The notes under the pieces were generated by a model, which worked only from the letters and a program-made list of their open reading frames with translations, made no database searches and was not told the origin of the DNA. Shown here in pieces: positions 1 through 8,491 of a DNA stretch of 21,460 nt. The translations under genes were made by a program, and so were the position numbers. Origin of the DNA: Anaerolineales bacterium (lineage in GTDB: Bacteria > Chloroflexota > Anaerolineae > Promineifilales > Promineifilaceae); the NCBI GenBank assembly GCA_020432595.1, contig JAGQGA010000022.1, positions 1 to 21,460 on the forward strand, given 5' to 3'. Positions within the stretch are counted from its first letter, which is position 1, and each line of letters begins with the position of its first letter.

Positions 1-480
1 CGCCAACATACTCTGAATTTCCACTGGCAGCGTCCGGGCATCTACAATAAACCCGTTTGGCAGCTGCACCATCCAGGCCAGCGAATTCTGCTCCATCATG
101 CTCGGCAGCGTCCAGTTCGGGTCAAACTGGTACATATCAAACAGATCGCGGATCTGTTTTGATTTGGCTAAACCTGATGACTGGCTCACGCCAAACGCCG
201 CATACAGCTCCGTCGCCGACATATATGGCTCAAAGCTCTGATCATACAGGAAATTAACCAACCCCAGCGCGTGGACTACCCCGCACGCCCACCCCTTCGC
301 CTGCCCTCGCATAATCGGCGACGGCCGTTTTCGCGCCAACGCCGCTGTCAGAAATTGCGCCATCTCCTTGTATTCCCGATTCAAATATTGGTCACAAAAA
401 GCATCGGTGACAGCAACAATCGCCTCATATTTCTCTTTCGCCTGCTTTGGTACCCGCAGTGATTTTTGACTCTGACTCAT
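1..480 (-). CDS. DUF6398-type protein, partial (C-terminus beyond window edge)
   Basis: The minus strand is open from an ATG at 480 to the window edge, giving 160 codons without a stop, so the 3' end is missing. The N-terminus reads MSQSQKSLRVPKQAKEKYEA and is followed by FCDQYLNREYKEMAQFL, then KGWACGVVHALGLVNFLYD and a putative helix-turn-helix-like stretch, ELYAAFGVSQSSGLAKSKQI. This pattern matches my memory of the DUF6398 family, which has no established function. A good ribosome-binding site (AGGAAAGG) lies 8 nt before the ATG. The gene diverges from the acetyltransferase at 625 and the two share a 144-bp intergenic region. Plus-strand open frames here are shadows. The coding assignment is firm; the family name is moderately sure. 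Confidence 0.8.
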   Translation of the reverse strand, partial: MSQSQKSLRVPKQAKEKYEAIVAVTDAFCDQYLNREYKEMAQFLTAALARKRPSPIMRGQAKGWACGVVHALGLVNFLYDQSFEPYMSATELYAAFGVSQSSGLAKSKQIRDLFDMYQFDPNWTLPSMMEQNSLAWMVQLPNGFIVDARTLPVEIQSMLA

Positions 481-577
481 CTCGACACCTTTCCTTATTT
501 CTTCCGCCAGGAAACAATACATTTCAACTTGTTGCCATAGTACTTTGATTGTCGCAAGAATCCAAATGTTTAGCCAA

Positions 578-606
578 TTGCCCTGCCTCCAGCTTCCGAT
601 TAAAAT
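578..606 (+). promoter_or_regulatory. candidate sigma-70-type promoter for the acetyltransferase
   Basis: TTGCCC (578-583) and TAAAAT (601-606) are separated by 17 bp in the divergent intergenic region. The -10 box ends 18 nt before the ATG at 625. This is a consensus match by eye only. No operator or terminator was seen in the rest of the 481-624 gap. Confidence 0.3.
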
Positions 607-624
607 GTAGCTCAGGTGAAAAAC

Positions 625-1533
625 ATGAGAAAACGACCCTATACAAATGAAGCTGAACTGACGCTGCTCCAAGATTTTAATGCAGCAGCCATTGCCGCCA
701 CCAATCATTGCGGCTATGTCCACCCTGGCGACATCCCCCATCGCCTTTTTAATGGCAACAAATATTATGATCCCGCCGAAGTGATGACCATTTGGGAAGA
801 TGAGCAGGGAATAGCGGCCTGGCTGCTGGTTGCCCCACGCCACAAAAGTTATGATGCCCAACTGCGCCCCGATTTGCGCGGCGGCCAACTTGAGCGTGAC
901 GTGCTGGAATATGCCGCTCCCCGCCTCATTGAGCTAATGCAGCAGCACGGCATTGAGGGCGACTGCATCTATACCGATGCCTTTCGCCGCGACACGACTC
1001 GCAGTGAACTACTGCTCGACCTGGGCTGGCAAGCGGCCGACAATGAGTCGCCCTACGTCTTGAACCACATGGAAATCAAGACTGTGGAGGTGCCACTATT
1101 GCCGAAAGGGTATTCGTTCCAGACAGCCAGAGGTGTTGAAGATGCGGCGGCTCTGGCCGAGGTGCATGGCGGCTCGTTTGGCTCAAGCTGGACTCCGGAA
1201 CTGTATCGGCAGGTGATGGAATCGCCTGGCTATGCGCCGGAACGGGAGCTGGTTATCCAAACGCCGGAGGGCAATTATGCAGCCTTCACCGTGATCTGGT
1301 ATGACCACCTCAACCGCACCGGGCTGTTTGAGCCAGTTGGCACGCATAAGGATTATCATCGCCAGGGATTTGGGCGGGCAATCGTTTTGTATGGGCTGCA
1401 ACAAATGGCGGCGGCGGGGATGAAATTCGCTACGGTGGCTCATTTTGGGCAAAATGAGGCGGCTCGTAGGCTTTATCAAGGCTGCGGTTTCCAACCGTGG
1501 TATCTGTTGGATGACTACGTGAAGCATTTTTAG
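625..1533 (+). CDS. tandem-domain GNAT family N-acetyltransferase
   Basis: A 302-aa soluble protein. The C-terminal half is a recognisable GNAT fold: the acetyl-CoA pyrophosphate-binding motif A is seen as HKDYHRQGFGRAIVLYGLQQ (about residues 240-260), and a late motif B region as NEAARRLYQGCGFQPWY. The N-terminal ~150 residues look like a second, degenerate GNAT domain, and the length fits two-domain GNATs. It probably transfers an acetyl group from acetyl-CoA to an amine; the substrate cannot be read from the sequence. I chose the ATG at 625 because AGGTGA (614-619) is placed properly for it. An in-frame GTG at 616 would add three residues but lies inside that ribosome-binding site. It stands alone, divergent from the DUF6398-type gene and followed by a double hairpin. 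Confidence 0.85.
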   Translation: MRKRPYTNEAELTLLQDFNAAAIAATNHCGYVHPGDIPHRLFNGNKYYDPAEVMTIWEDEQGIAAWLLVAPRHKSYDAQLRPDLRGGQLERDVLEYAAPRLIELMQQHGIEGDCIYTDAFRRDTTRSELLLDLGWQAADNESPYVLNHMEIKTVEVPLLPKGYSFQTARGVEDAAALAEVHGGSFGSSWTPELYRQVMESPGYAPERELVIQTPEGNYAAFTVIWYDHLNRTGLFEPVGTHKDYHRQGFGRAIVLYGLQQMAAAGMKFATVAHFGQNEAARRLYQGCGFQPWYLLDDYVKHF

Positions 1534-1561
1534 GGGATGATCTTTACTTCGGCCACACGGC

Positions 1562-1621
1562 TGTCATTCCTGCGAAAGCAGGAATCCATACGCTTGGATT
1601 CCCGCTTTCGCGGGAATGACA
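1562..1621. repeat. 60-bp double-hairpin inverted repeat (dispersed-repeat type)
   Basis: Left arm 1562-1588 and right arm 1595-1621 (27 bp each, two mismatches) flank a 6-nt spacer (TACGCT). Each arm is itself a hairpin: TTCCTGC-GAAA-GCAGGAA on the left and TTCCCGC-TTTC-GCGGGAA on the right. The sequence type (TCATTCC-GCGAAAGC-GGAATCC) is one I know as a common intergenic repeat in many bacterial genomes. It lies 28 bp after the acetyltransferase stop and 42 bp before the ABC-F start, so it could also terminate or attenuate transcription, although no T-run follows. Confidence 0.75.
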
Positions 1622-1663
1622 ATTTACCTCTGGTCAAAACCAGGGCTACTTCCATTTTTTATT

Positions 1664-3712
1664 ATGTCAATTCTAACCGCAAGCAACATTAGCCAAGCGT
1701 TTGGCGCGGATGATTTGTTTGATAATGTCAACGTGCAGATGGCTGACAAAGACCGGATTGGGCTGGTGGGGCCGAACGGCAGCGGCAAGACGACGCTGCT
1801 GCTGATTTTGGCGGGGCTGCTGGAGGCCACCACAGGCGAAGTGGCGCGGGCGCGGGGGCTGACGCTGGGGTATTTGCGGCAGGAGGCGGTGCTGACCTTT
1901 GCCGGGCAGGATAACACCATTTATGAAGAGATGCTGACGGTGTTTGCCGAGCTGCGAGCCATGGAAACGCGGCTGCGCGAGCTAGAAGCGGCGATGGCGG
2001 CGGGAGAGATGGGGGAGGCGGTGCTAGATGAATACGGCCGTTTACAAGAAGCCTATGATCACGGCGGCGGCTATGATTACCCGGTGGACATTAAACGGGT
2101 GCTGCTGGGGCTAGGGTTTGGCGAAACGCAATGGCAAACGCCGCTGGCACACCTAAGCGGGGGGCAGAAGACGCGGGTGCTGCTGGGGCGGCTGCTGTTG
2201 GAGAAGCCGGATCTGCTGATTTTGGATGAGCCGACGAACCATTTGGATTTAACGGCCGTTGAATGGCTGGAAAAAACCCTGCGCCAATGGCACGGAGCGC
2301 TGCTCATCGTCAGCCACGACCGCTATTTTTTGGACAAAGTGGTTGACCAAGTGTGGGAGCTAACCGCCGACGGCATCCGCAGCTTTCGCGGCAACTACAG
2401 CAGCTTTGTGCAGCAGCGGCGCGAGGCATGGGAACGGGAGCAGCAGCTTTTTGCTGCCGAGAAAGCGCGGATGGAGCGCGAGGTGGAGTTTATCCGCAAG
2501 CACATTGCTGGGGGGCAGAGCGACATGGCAAAAGGGAAACTGCGGCGGCTGACCCGCGACATTGTGCTGGTGGAGCAGGCGGGGGTGCTGGCGACGCTGG
2601 ATGAGATGCAAAACCGAAGCTGGCTGGAAATTGGGGGGCGGGTACGCACCTTGAGCATTAATGAGGCCGATAAACGCATACGAGAATTGCAGCCACCGAG
2701 CGGCCGGCCGCCCAAGCTCAACATTCGGCTGGAGGTGGAAGAGCGCAGTGGGCGGATGGTGTTGCGAAGCAAAAAGCTGACGGTGGGGTATCCCGACAAA
2801 CCGCTGTTCCAAACCGACAAGTTTGAGCTGGAGCGGCTGGATTGCGCCGCGCTTATTGGCCCCAACGGCAGCGGCAAATCCACCCTGCTGCGGACGCTGA
2901 CCCATGAATTGGAGCCGCTTGGCGGCTATTTGCGCTATGGCGACGGGCTAAAGTTGGGGTATTTTGCCCAGGCCCACGACCAGCTTCATTTGGAAAATCG
3001 GGTGCTGGATGAACTGCTGCTGCATCAGCCGCTGCCGGAAACGGAAGCGCGGAACTATTTAGCGCAATATCTGTTTCGCGGCGACGATGTGTTTAAGCGG
3101 ATTGGCGACCTGAGCGGCGGGGAGCGGGGGCGGCTGGCGCTGGCGCTGCTGGCATTGGACGGGGCCAACTTCTTGCTGCTGGATGAACCGACCAACCATC
3201 TGGACATTCCGGCGCAGGAAGTGCTGCAAGAGGTGCTGGAACAGTTTGACGGCACCATTTTGCTGGTGTCGCACGACCGGTATTTGGTGAGCCGCTTGGC
3301 GACGCAAATTTGGGAGATTGTGCCGGCCGAAGGGGATGACGAACTGGCGCGAATGGTGGTGTTTGACGGCACGTATGAGGCGTATCAGCAGGCGAAGGCG
3401 GAAGCGGCCAATGAGCCGCCGGAGATTGCTGACCTGCCGGTGCCAACGGCGGCAGCGTTGGCGGCGTTTGTGGAGGAATTAACGGCCGTTCCCACCCCAC
3501 CTGCCAAAAAGAAAAAGCGCAAATGGCGGCTGCCCGAACTGGAAGTGGCACTGGACGAAGCGGAAATGGAAATGGAGCAGCTGGGTCTGGAATGGGATGA
3601 GGCGCGGCGGCGGGGCAACAACGACAAGGCGACTCAGTTGGAGCAGGCGTATAATGAGAAATATGCAGAAGTGGAGGAATTAACGGCCGTTTGGCAAGAA
3701 CTCAACGGCTAA
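1664..3712 (+). CDS. ABC-F family ATPase (Uup/EttA-like ribosome-associated protein)
   Basis: A 682-aa soluble protein with two ABC ATPase domains and no membrane segments. Domain 1: Walker A GPNGSGKT (36-43), signature LSGGQ (~163), Walker B LLILDEPTNHLD (~185-193). A charged linker follows (~245-330), as in ABC-F proteins that reach into the ribosomal E site. Domain 2: GPNGSGKST (~398), LSGGE (~482), LLLDEPTNHLD (~504-512). The lysine-rich C-terminal tail after ~610 is predicted coiled coil, as in Uup-like members. ABC-F proteins act on stalled ribosomes or give antibiotic protection; which applies here is unknown. The frame is open back to an ATG at 1616, but that start lies inside the hairpin repeat and adds an unrelated 16 residues, so I prefer 1664. 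The ribosome-binding site is weak. Its last codons are duplicated at 20854-20894. Confidence 0.92.
   Translation: MSILTASNISQAFGADDLFDNVNVQMADKDRIGLVGPNGSGKTTLLLILAGLLEATTGEVARARGLTLGYLRQEAVLTFAGQDNTIYEEMLTVFAELRAMETRLRELEAAMAAGEMGEAVLDEYGRLQEAYDHGGGYDYPVDIKRVLLGLGFGETQWQTPLAHLSGGQKTRVLLGRLLLEKPDLLILDEPTNHLDLTAVEWLEKTLRQWHGALLIVSHDRYFLDKVVDQVWELTADGIRSFRGNYSSFVQQRREAWEREQQLFAAEKARMEREVEFIRKHIAGGQSDMAKGKLRRLTRDIVLVEQAGVLATLDEMQNRSWLEIGGRVRTLSINEADKRIRELQPPSGRPPKLNIRLEVEERSGRMVLRSKKLTVGYPDKPLFQTDKFELERLDCAALIGPNGSGKSTLLRTLTHELEPLGGYLRYGDGLKLGYFAQAHDQLHLENRVLDELLLHQPLPETEARNYLAQYLFRGDDVFKRIGDLSGGERGRLALALLALDGANFLLLDEPTNHLDIPAQEVLQEVLEQFDGTILLVSHDRYLVSRLATQIWEIVPAEGDDELARMVVFDGTYEAYQQAKAEAANEPPEIADLPVPTAAALAAFVEELTAVPTPPAKKKKRKWRLPELEVALDEAEMEMEQLGLEWDEARRRGNNDKATQLEQAYNEKYAEVEELTAVWQELNG
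3662..3702 (+). repeat. left copy of 41-bp direct repeat flanking the defence island (attL-like)
   Basis: These bases are the end of the ABC-F reading frame, encoding YAEVEELTAVWQEL just before the stop. They match 20854-20894 at 40 of 41 positions; the single difference (3670 A versus 20862 G) is synonymous, GAA/GAG. The copies lie 17,192 bp apart in the same orientation and bracket the whole operon. Confidence 0.8.
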
Positions 3713-3740
3713 GTGGTTCTCTGGCCAAGATAATCTAAGC

Positions 3741-3826
3741 TATACTCTGTGCGGTCTGAAATCCGTAGTTTTTCGATACTATCCATGCCATTTGAAACCT
3801 ATGGTTTTCAAATGGCACAGAGTATA
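3741..3826. repeat. 86-bp nested inverted repeat upstream of the operon
   Basis: Outer arms TATACTCTGTGC (3741-3752) and GCACAGAGTATA (3815-3826) are perfect 12-bp inverted repeats. The right arm abuts an inner hairpin, GCCATTTGAAACC (3787-3799) / GGTTTTCAAATGGC (3803-3816), with a TAT loop and one bulged base. A TATAAT string (3823-3828) overlaps the right end, but no -35 box sits at proper spacing. This could be a small non-autonomous element, a structured leader, or the ABC-F transcription end; no T-run follows the stem. Confidence 0.6.
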
Positions 3827-3860
3827 ATACGATCAATACCAACAGCAAGTGATCGTCTGC

Positions 3861-3970
3861 TACTACACTGCGGCGTAAATACGTGACATATTCTCTATAG
3901 CTAAATGCCCTCTATCTCATGGTAGAAAGCAAGGCTGAAATATATCCGTTATTTACGCCGCGTTGTACTA
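3861..3970. repeat. 110-bp element with 21-bp imperfect terminal inverted repeats
   Basis: Left arm 3861-3881 and right arm 3950-3970 pair at 18 of 21 positions, with a perfect 12-bp core GCGGCGTAAATA / TATTTACGCCGC. The 68-bp interior has no obvious structure. An open frame 3919-4104 crosses this element but has no recognisable protein. The element could be a miniature inverted-repeat sequence or a pair of operator half-sites controlling the operon. Confidence 0.55.
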
Positions 3971-4048
3971 GGGCGTGCAGTCTCTCGTTGGTTTGTACAG
4001 TACACATTCACGCATTCTTCATCGCCTGTCTACAAACAATATGCTATC

Positions 4049-4080
4049 CTTTGGAGATGATCCTAGTCCTATCTCTAAAG
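4049..4080. promoter_or_regulatory. inverted repeat 28 bp before the first operon gene (operator or hairpin candidate)
   Basis: CTTTGGAGAT (4049-4058) and ATCTCTAAAG (4071-4080) are inverted repeats with one mismatch and a 12-nt spacer. The position, just before the first gene, suits an operator or leader hairpin. This is pattern-based only; no repressor gene with a DNA-binding signature is evident next to it. Confidence 0.3.
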
Positions 4081-4107
4081 TCAATGAAACTCACTAATAA
4101 ATAATCT

Positions 4108-5046
4108 ATGAAAATGCAAAACTTTGGCGAAAAACCCACCTTCGGTGGTCATGAAAAATTCCCCCTGCGATATGGGTGGTTAAAGAAAGGGGTTGATGCC
4201 ACTCTAGAAAACAACGCTATCTTTTCCCATGATCAGGCTCTCGTCAAGTTAGGGGTAGGCAAAAACATGGTTCGCTCTATCCGTCATTGGTGTCTTGCTA
4301 CCAATCTATTAGAAGAAACGGAGGGCGCGAGTGTCGGGCGCGTTAAGCCATTACAGCCAACCACCTTGGCTAAATACTTTGTTTTGGAAAAAGGGTGGGA
4401 TTGCTATTTGGAAGATATTGGCTCCTACTGGCTAATTCATTGGGAGCTTATCTCTAACAAACACCGTGCTCTTGTTTGGCACATCCTCTTCGCTCAATAC
4501 CATCATTCAGAATTCACCAAACAACAGTTTATTGCCTTCTGTGAGAGATACTTGGAAGATGCAGGTATTAAAACAACAGCGAAGATGATCGAACGAGAGG
4601 TTGATTGTTGCTTGCGTACTTACATTACAATAGTCCGATCAAGCAAAACCACTTTTTCTGAAGATAGTTTGGACTGCCCACTTACAGAATTAGAATTGCT
4701 GCGGTTTATGCCAGCCGATAACGTATACAATTTCAATATTGGACCTAAGTTAACCTTACCCGTTCATGTGTTCGGGTACGCGCTGTTCATGTTTTTACGG
4801 CCGTTTGCCAGCACCCGCCGTACCCTTGCAATTGATGATTGTCTGTACCACTCAGCTAGCCCTGGACAGGTTTTCAAGCTCGATGAAAACAGCTTGGTAA
4901 ACTACCTGGAAGAACTTGAAGGTTTAACAAAAGGAAAGCTACGCTTACAAGAAAGTGGCGGTTTGCGCCAAATATACTTGGACGAAGGCCTCATTGAGAA
5001 CGCCGTCAAAGATGGGTATACTCTGTTGGACAGTTATTATGCATAG
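4108..5046 (+). CDS. DUF4007 family protein, first copy
   Basis: A 312-aa soluble protein and first gene of the operon. The N-terminus (GEKPTFGGHEKFPLRYGWLK) and the later LEDIGSYWLIHWEL stretch are the DUF4007 signature as I know it; this family occurs beside PAPS-reductase/DndC-like genes in Dnd- and BREX-type clusters. Its biochemical role is not established. The predicted content is mostly helical, with a winged-helix-like N-terminal part (DQALVKLGVGKNMVRSIRHW), so DNA binding is plausible. No Shine-Dalgarno sequence precedes the ATG; the upstream bases are AT-rich (AATAAATAATCT), which could mean a leaderless or unstructured start. ATG 4114 is an alternative two codons in. The next gene starts inside its last codons (8-nt overlap). 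A divergent relative lies at 9329-10192. Confidence 0.82.
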   Translation: MKMQNFGEKPTFGGHEKFPLRYGWLKKGVDATLENNAIFSHDQALVKLGVGKNMVRSIRHWCLATNLLEETEGASVGRVKPLQPTTLAKYFVLEKGWDCYLEDIGSYWLIHWELISNKHRALVWHILFAQYHHSEFTKQQFIAFCERYLEDAGIKTTAKMIEREVDCCLRTYITIVRSSKTTFSEDSLDCPLTELELLRFMPADNVYNFNIGPKLTLPVHVFGYALFMFLRPFASTRRTLAIDDCLYHSASPGQVFKLDENSLVNYLEELEGLTKGKLRLQESGGLRQIYLDEGLIENAVKDGYTLLDSYYA

Positions 5047-8000
5047 CGTACCATCAAGATCGTTAGCCCAATTTATTCAAGTTCGTCAGAGCGGGTTGAG
5101 GTCAATTAATGTAGAGCAAGATATAGCAAAAACGGCCGTTTCTGAAAGCTATACTCTCACTCCACAAGCCCACAGCATTCTGACCCGAATGCTTGACCGC
5201 CTCAGCGAATCAGAATCTCCGACTCGTGCCTGGACTCTGACTGGCCCCTATGGATCAGGCAAATCTTATTTCAGCTTATTCTTAATGAATTTGCTCTGTG
5301 CGACGTTGCCTGCTCACCAGCACGTAATCAGGGAGCTAAAGAAAAACGACCCACTATTGGTCAAGCAAATCGCTATTTATGGGCAGATGGCCGACACCAA
5401 AGGCTTCTTACCAATACCTATTACCGGCTACCGGGCATCCTTGCAGGAATGTTTGCTGAATGGTTTTAACCGCGCTATAGCAACCTTGCCACCATATGAA
5501 CCCCTTGCCTACTGGCATAAACAAATGCAAGAAACCATTCTAAGTGCTAACAGCCGTCAGATAGTTGCTCATTTAAATGCGCTCAACGACATCATTCGCT
5601 TGCCAGCACTTGGCTATCGCGGACTTTTGCTTGTATTAGATGAAATGGGCAAACCATTAGAATATCTGGCAAATCACCCAGAAAGGGGAGACATTTACCT
5701 TCTGCAAGAGCTTGCCGAGTTTGTTGACCATGCCGAAAATTCTGTGTTGTTTATAGGTATCTTGCATCAAGGGTTCGAGCGATATGCTGGCAACCTTGAT
5801 ATAACCACACAGCGCGAATGGGCAAAAGTGCAAGGGCGCTTCGCCGATATTGCTTTTCAGGAACCCCCCCATCAACAGATGGCACTGCTAGCTCACGCCA
5901 TTGACAGCACACAGCCACTAGGTTTAGTAGACGAATTCATGGTGGATTACACCCGTCAGTCGCTGGAATATGGCTGGAAGCCGCCCCTACTCTCCGTGCT
6001 TGAGTTTAACGATATATGCCGTCAAGCGTATCCATTGCACCCCACAACGCTGGTTGCATTGCCCCATCTCTTTCGGCGGCTGGCCCAAAACGAGCGCTCC
6101 CTCTTTTCTTACTTAGGCTCGTTAGAGCCGTTTGGCTTTCAGGAATTTTTACATACCCATCAGTCACCCGATGTGATTCGGTTGTATCATCTCTTTGACT
6201 ATTTAGTAGCTAATTTCCAAGGTCGTTTATATGCCTCCATGCGTGGTCGGCTCATCACAGAGACCTTGGAACGGCTGCAAAATGCACCTGAACTCACTTC
6301 TATAGCCATCCAAGTGCTCAAAACAATTGGCTTAGTGAACTGGTTAGCTGAGGTCAGTGCCTTGCAGCCAACCAAACAGACACTCTTGGCGGCACTCTAT
6401 TCACCTGCCATAAAAACGGCCGAGATTCAAGCCGCGTTAGACCTGTTATTAAGCCGTTCGCTCATCGTTTTTCGCCAATTCAATGGTAGCTATGTTGTCT
6501 GGCAGGGCAGCGATGTGGATTTGGACGAACGGATGCAAGCGGCGCAGCACAAGCTGAAAGGAGCATTTGAACTGGCTCGTACGGTAGAACAGTACCTGCC
6601 CCCCAGACCGGTAATGGCTCGTGGCCATAGCTACCGCACCGGGTTCATGCGCTCTTGGCAGATGCGTTATATGGATGTGCCAGATAAACAGGTCATCAAC
6701 CAGAAGACTGAGGTTGGCTTTGCAGGCACAATTCTCCTTTGCCTGCCGCTCACTCAAGCAGCGCGTGAGTTTTTTGCGGTTTGGGCTATGGACTCTAGCT
6801 GGCAAAGCCGCCCAGATTGTGTGATAGGCGTGGCCCAAGAGACGGGACGCATGACACAACTGGCACAAGAGCTACGCAATTTACACTGGATAAGTGAGAA
6901 TACACCAGAGCTACGCGACGATCCGGTTGCCCGACGTGAACTACGTGGACGCATAAACGCGGTGGAAATCCTGATCCGCAGTGAGATTGATCAGACATTG
7001 AGTGCACATAGGCTGGCGAAAGGTCATGCCTGCCGTTGGTTTTCCCAGGGCAACGATTTAACTGACCGTTTTGGGCGTGGTTTGTCTCATTTGCTGTCTA
7101 GCCTTTCCGATGATCTATACTCCAAAAGCCCAATCTTGTGGAATGAGTTAATCAATCGGCGCACCTTATCTTCTCAAGGGGCAGCTGCGCGGCGCAACTT
7201 GATTGAAGCAATGTGGCTGCGCGAAACAGAACCACAGCTTGGCATTACGGGTTACCCTCCTGAGCGCAGCATGTATGAAAGTATTCTGGCGCAAAGTGGT
7301 TTGCACAGACAGGAGCAGAATGGAGCTTGGGGGTTTTATTCATCGCCATCCAGTGATCCACTTAAACTTGCCTCGGTTTGGACGGCCGTTTCTCAATGGA
7401 TATTCACTGACCAACCCCAACAACGCTCAGTAGCCGAACTGTTCCACTACCTCAGCCAGCCCCCATACGGCCTGACCGATGGCATCTTGCCGGTACTACT
7501 ATGTGCCTTTATGCGGGCTTACCAACAGGAGACAACCCTCTACCGCGAAGGCACATTGCTGCCAGCACCAGGAGTGGCCGATTGGGAAGTGTTGTTGCGG
7601 CGGCCAGAGCTTTTCTCAGTTGTCGGGGTGCGGGTGAAAGGGCCGCGTGCAGCCGTAGTAGCTCGTTTGGCAAGAAGTCTAAATGTGGAAACGGCCGTTC
7701 TCCCCATCGTCCGCAACCTTATTCGCCGTGTAGGTACATTGCCAGATTTCGCCTCACGCACCCAACAATTGCCACCCACCACCCTAGCCTTACGCCGGGC
7801 ATTTGAGACGGCACATTCGCCAGAAAAACTCTTGTTTCACGACATGCCCGTTGCCCTCAATTTGCCTCCATTTTCAGACGATGAAGATAGTAGTTCGCAG
7901 CAGGTAGAAAGGTTTTTTGATTGTTTGAACAGTGCTTTACAAGACCTAGCTCAGGCGACGCCTAGAGCGATTGCCATTACCCGGGATCAGCTTCTCTCTG

Positions 8001-8491
8001 CCTGTGACTTCCCCACAGGCAAGAAGGGATGGGAAGCTTTTCGGCGTGAAACGGCCGTTTTGCTCCCGTTCACAAACCAGGATCGTCTGATCCCCCTTCT
8101 CAAGCGAGCGTCCGAGTCAGAAAACCCCGATACTGCCCTAGAAAGTGTGCTGGCTTACATCGCCAGCCGCCCTCCGCGTAGCTGGTCTGATATTGATGTC
8201 CAACGTTTTCCTGGCCAAGCAGCCCAGTTTGGAACCCTCTTCAAAGAGGAGCGGAGCGGATATGACCCAATGGCCGGCCTTTCGCCCGTACAGCGCAAAG
8301 AAGGCGAAAAGATTGCCGATAAGTTACAAATTTTCATCAGCGAAGAACAGGGGGTAGATCTGGTAGTAAAGCGGGCAGCCCTGCGGGCAGTGTTAAAGGA
8401 GCTAGATCGTGTGTCTTCGCGCAACGGCCGTTACCCCACCAACCAGCATCCCACCCCCTCGCCAGAAGGAGACCCTAACCATGTCAATTGA
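5039..8491 (+). CDS. large P-loop ATPase of the BREX/Dnd-associated (BrxC/PglY-like) kind
   Basis: A 1150-aa protein. The N-terminal ATPase domain has Walker A GPYGSGKS (69-76) and Walker B LLLVLDEMGK (D201, E202), then FIGILHQGFERYA, a sensor-like strand. The long remainder has no motif I can name and no membrane segment. Organisation and context resemble the large BrxC/PglY/DUF6079-type ATPases of BREX systems, but it is clearly different from the 1776-aa ATPase later in this operon, so the system has two. Probable role: an ATP-driven motor or switch in phage sensing or modification. The frame is open upstream to 4955, but I chose the ATG at 5039 because it overlaps the DUF4007 stop by 8 nt and the sequence before it is antiparallel coding of that gene's end. 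Its 3' end overlaps brxP by 11 nt. Confidence 0.8.
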   Translation: MHSVPSRSLAQFIQVRQSGLRSINVEQDIAKTAVSESYTLTPQAHSILTRMLDRLSESESPTRAWTLTGPYGSGKSYFSLFLMNLLCATLPAHQHVIRELKKNDPLLVKQIAIYGQMADTKGFLPIPITGYRASLQECLLNGFNRAIATLPPYEPLAYWHKQMQETILSANSRQIVAHLNALNDIIRLPALGYRGLLLVLDEMGKPLEYLANHPERGDIYLLQELAEFVDHAENSVLFIGILHQGFERYAGNLDITTQREWAKVQGRFADIAFQEPPHQQMALLAHAIDSTQPLGLVDEFMVDYTRQSLEYGWKPPLLSVLEFNDICRQAYPLHPTTLVALPHLFRRLAQNERSLFSYLGSLEPFGFQEFLHTHQSPDVIRLYHLFDYLVANFQGRLYASMRGRLITETLERLQNAPELTSIAIQVLKTIGLVNWLAEVSALQPTKQTLLAALYSPAIKTAEIQAALDLLLSRSLIVFRQFNGSYVVWQGSDVDLDERMQAAQHKLKGAFELARTVEQYLPPRPVMARGHSYRTGFMRSWQMRYMDVPDKQVINQKTEVGFAGTILLCLPLTQAAREFFAVWAMDSSWQSRPDCVIGVAQETGRMTQLAQELRNLHWISENTPELRDDPVARRELRGRINAVEILIRSEIDQTLSAHRLAKGHACRWFSQGNDLTDRFGRGLSHLLSSLSDDLYSKSPILWNELINRRTLSSQGAAARRNLIEAMWLRETEPQLGITGYPPERSMYESILAQSGLHRQEQNGAWGFYSSPSSDPLKLASVWTAVSQWIFTDQPQQRSVAELFHYLSQPPYGLTDGILPVLLCAFMRAYQQETTLYREGTLLPAPGVADWEVLLRRPELFSVVGVRVKGPRAAVVARLARSLNVETAVLPIVRNLIRRVGTLPDFASRTQQLPPTTLALRRAFETAHSPEKLLFHDMPVALNLPPFSDDEDSSSQQVERFFDCLNSALQDLAQATPRAIAITRDQLLSACDFPTGKKGWEAFRRETAVLLPFTNQDRLIPLLKRASESENPDTALESVLAYIASRPPRSWSDIDVQRFPGQAAQFGTLFKEERSGYDPMAGLSPVQRKEGEKIADKLQIFISEEQGVDLVVKRAALRAVLKELDRVSSRNGRYPTNQHPTPSPEGDPNHVN
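8464..8471 (+). promoter_or_regulatory. Shine-Dalgarno site that sets the brxP start
   Basis: AGAAGGAG ends 9 nt before the ATG at 8481. It lies inside the end of the preceding ATPase gene and decides against the longer frame that begins at 8409. Confidence 0.75.

Noticed and set aside
57..462. Two short plus-strand frames at the left edge
   Set aside because: They are out-of-frame shadows of the minus-strand DUF6398-type gene, which has a start, a ribosome-binding site and a continuous 160-codon frame.
2360..2905. Long antisense frame of 181 codons within the ABC-F gene
   Set aside because: High GC gives long open antisense frames; the sense strand has full ABC motifs.
3823..3828. TATAAT as the operon promoter
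   Set aside because: No acceptable -35 box lies 16-18 bp upstream, there is no extended -10 TG, and it is part of an inverted-repeat arm.
3919..4104. Possible 61-aa gene before the operon
   Set aside because: It crosses an inverted-repeat arm, has no ribosome-binding site, and has no recognisable protein pattern.
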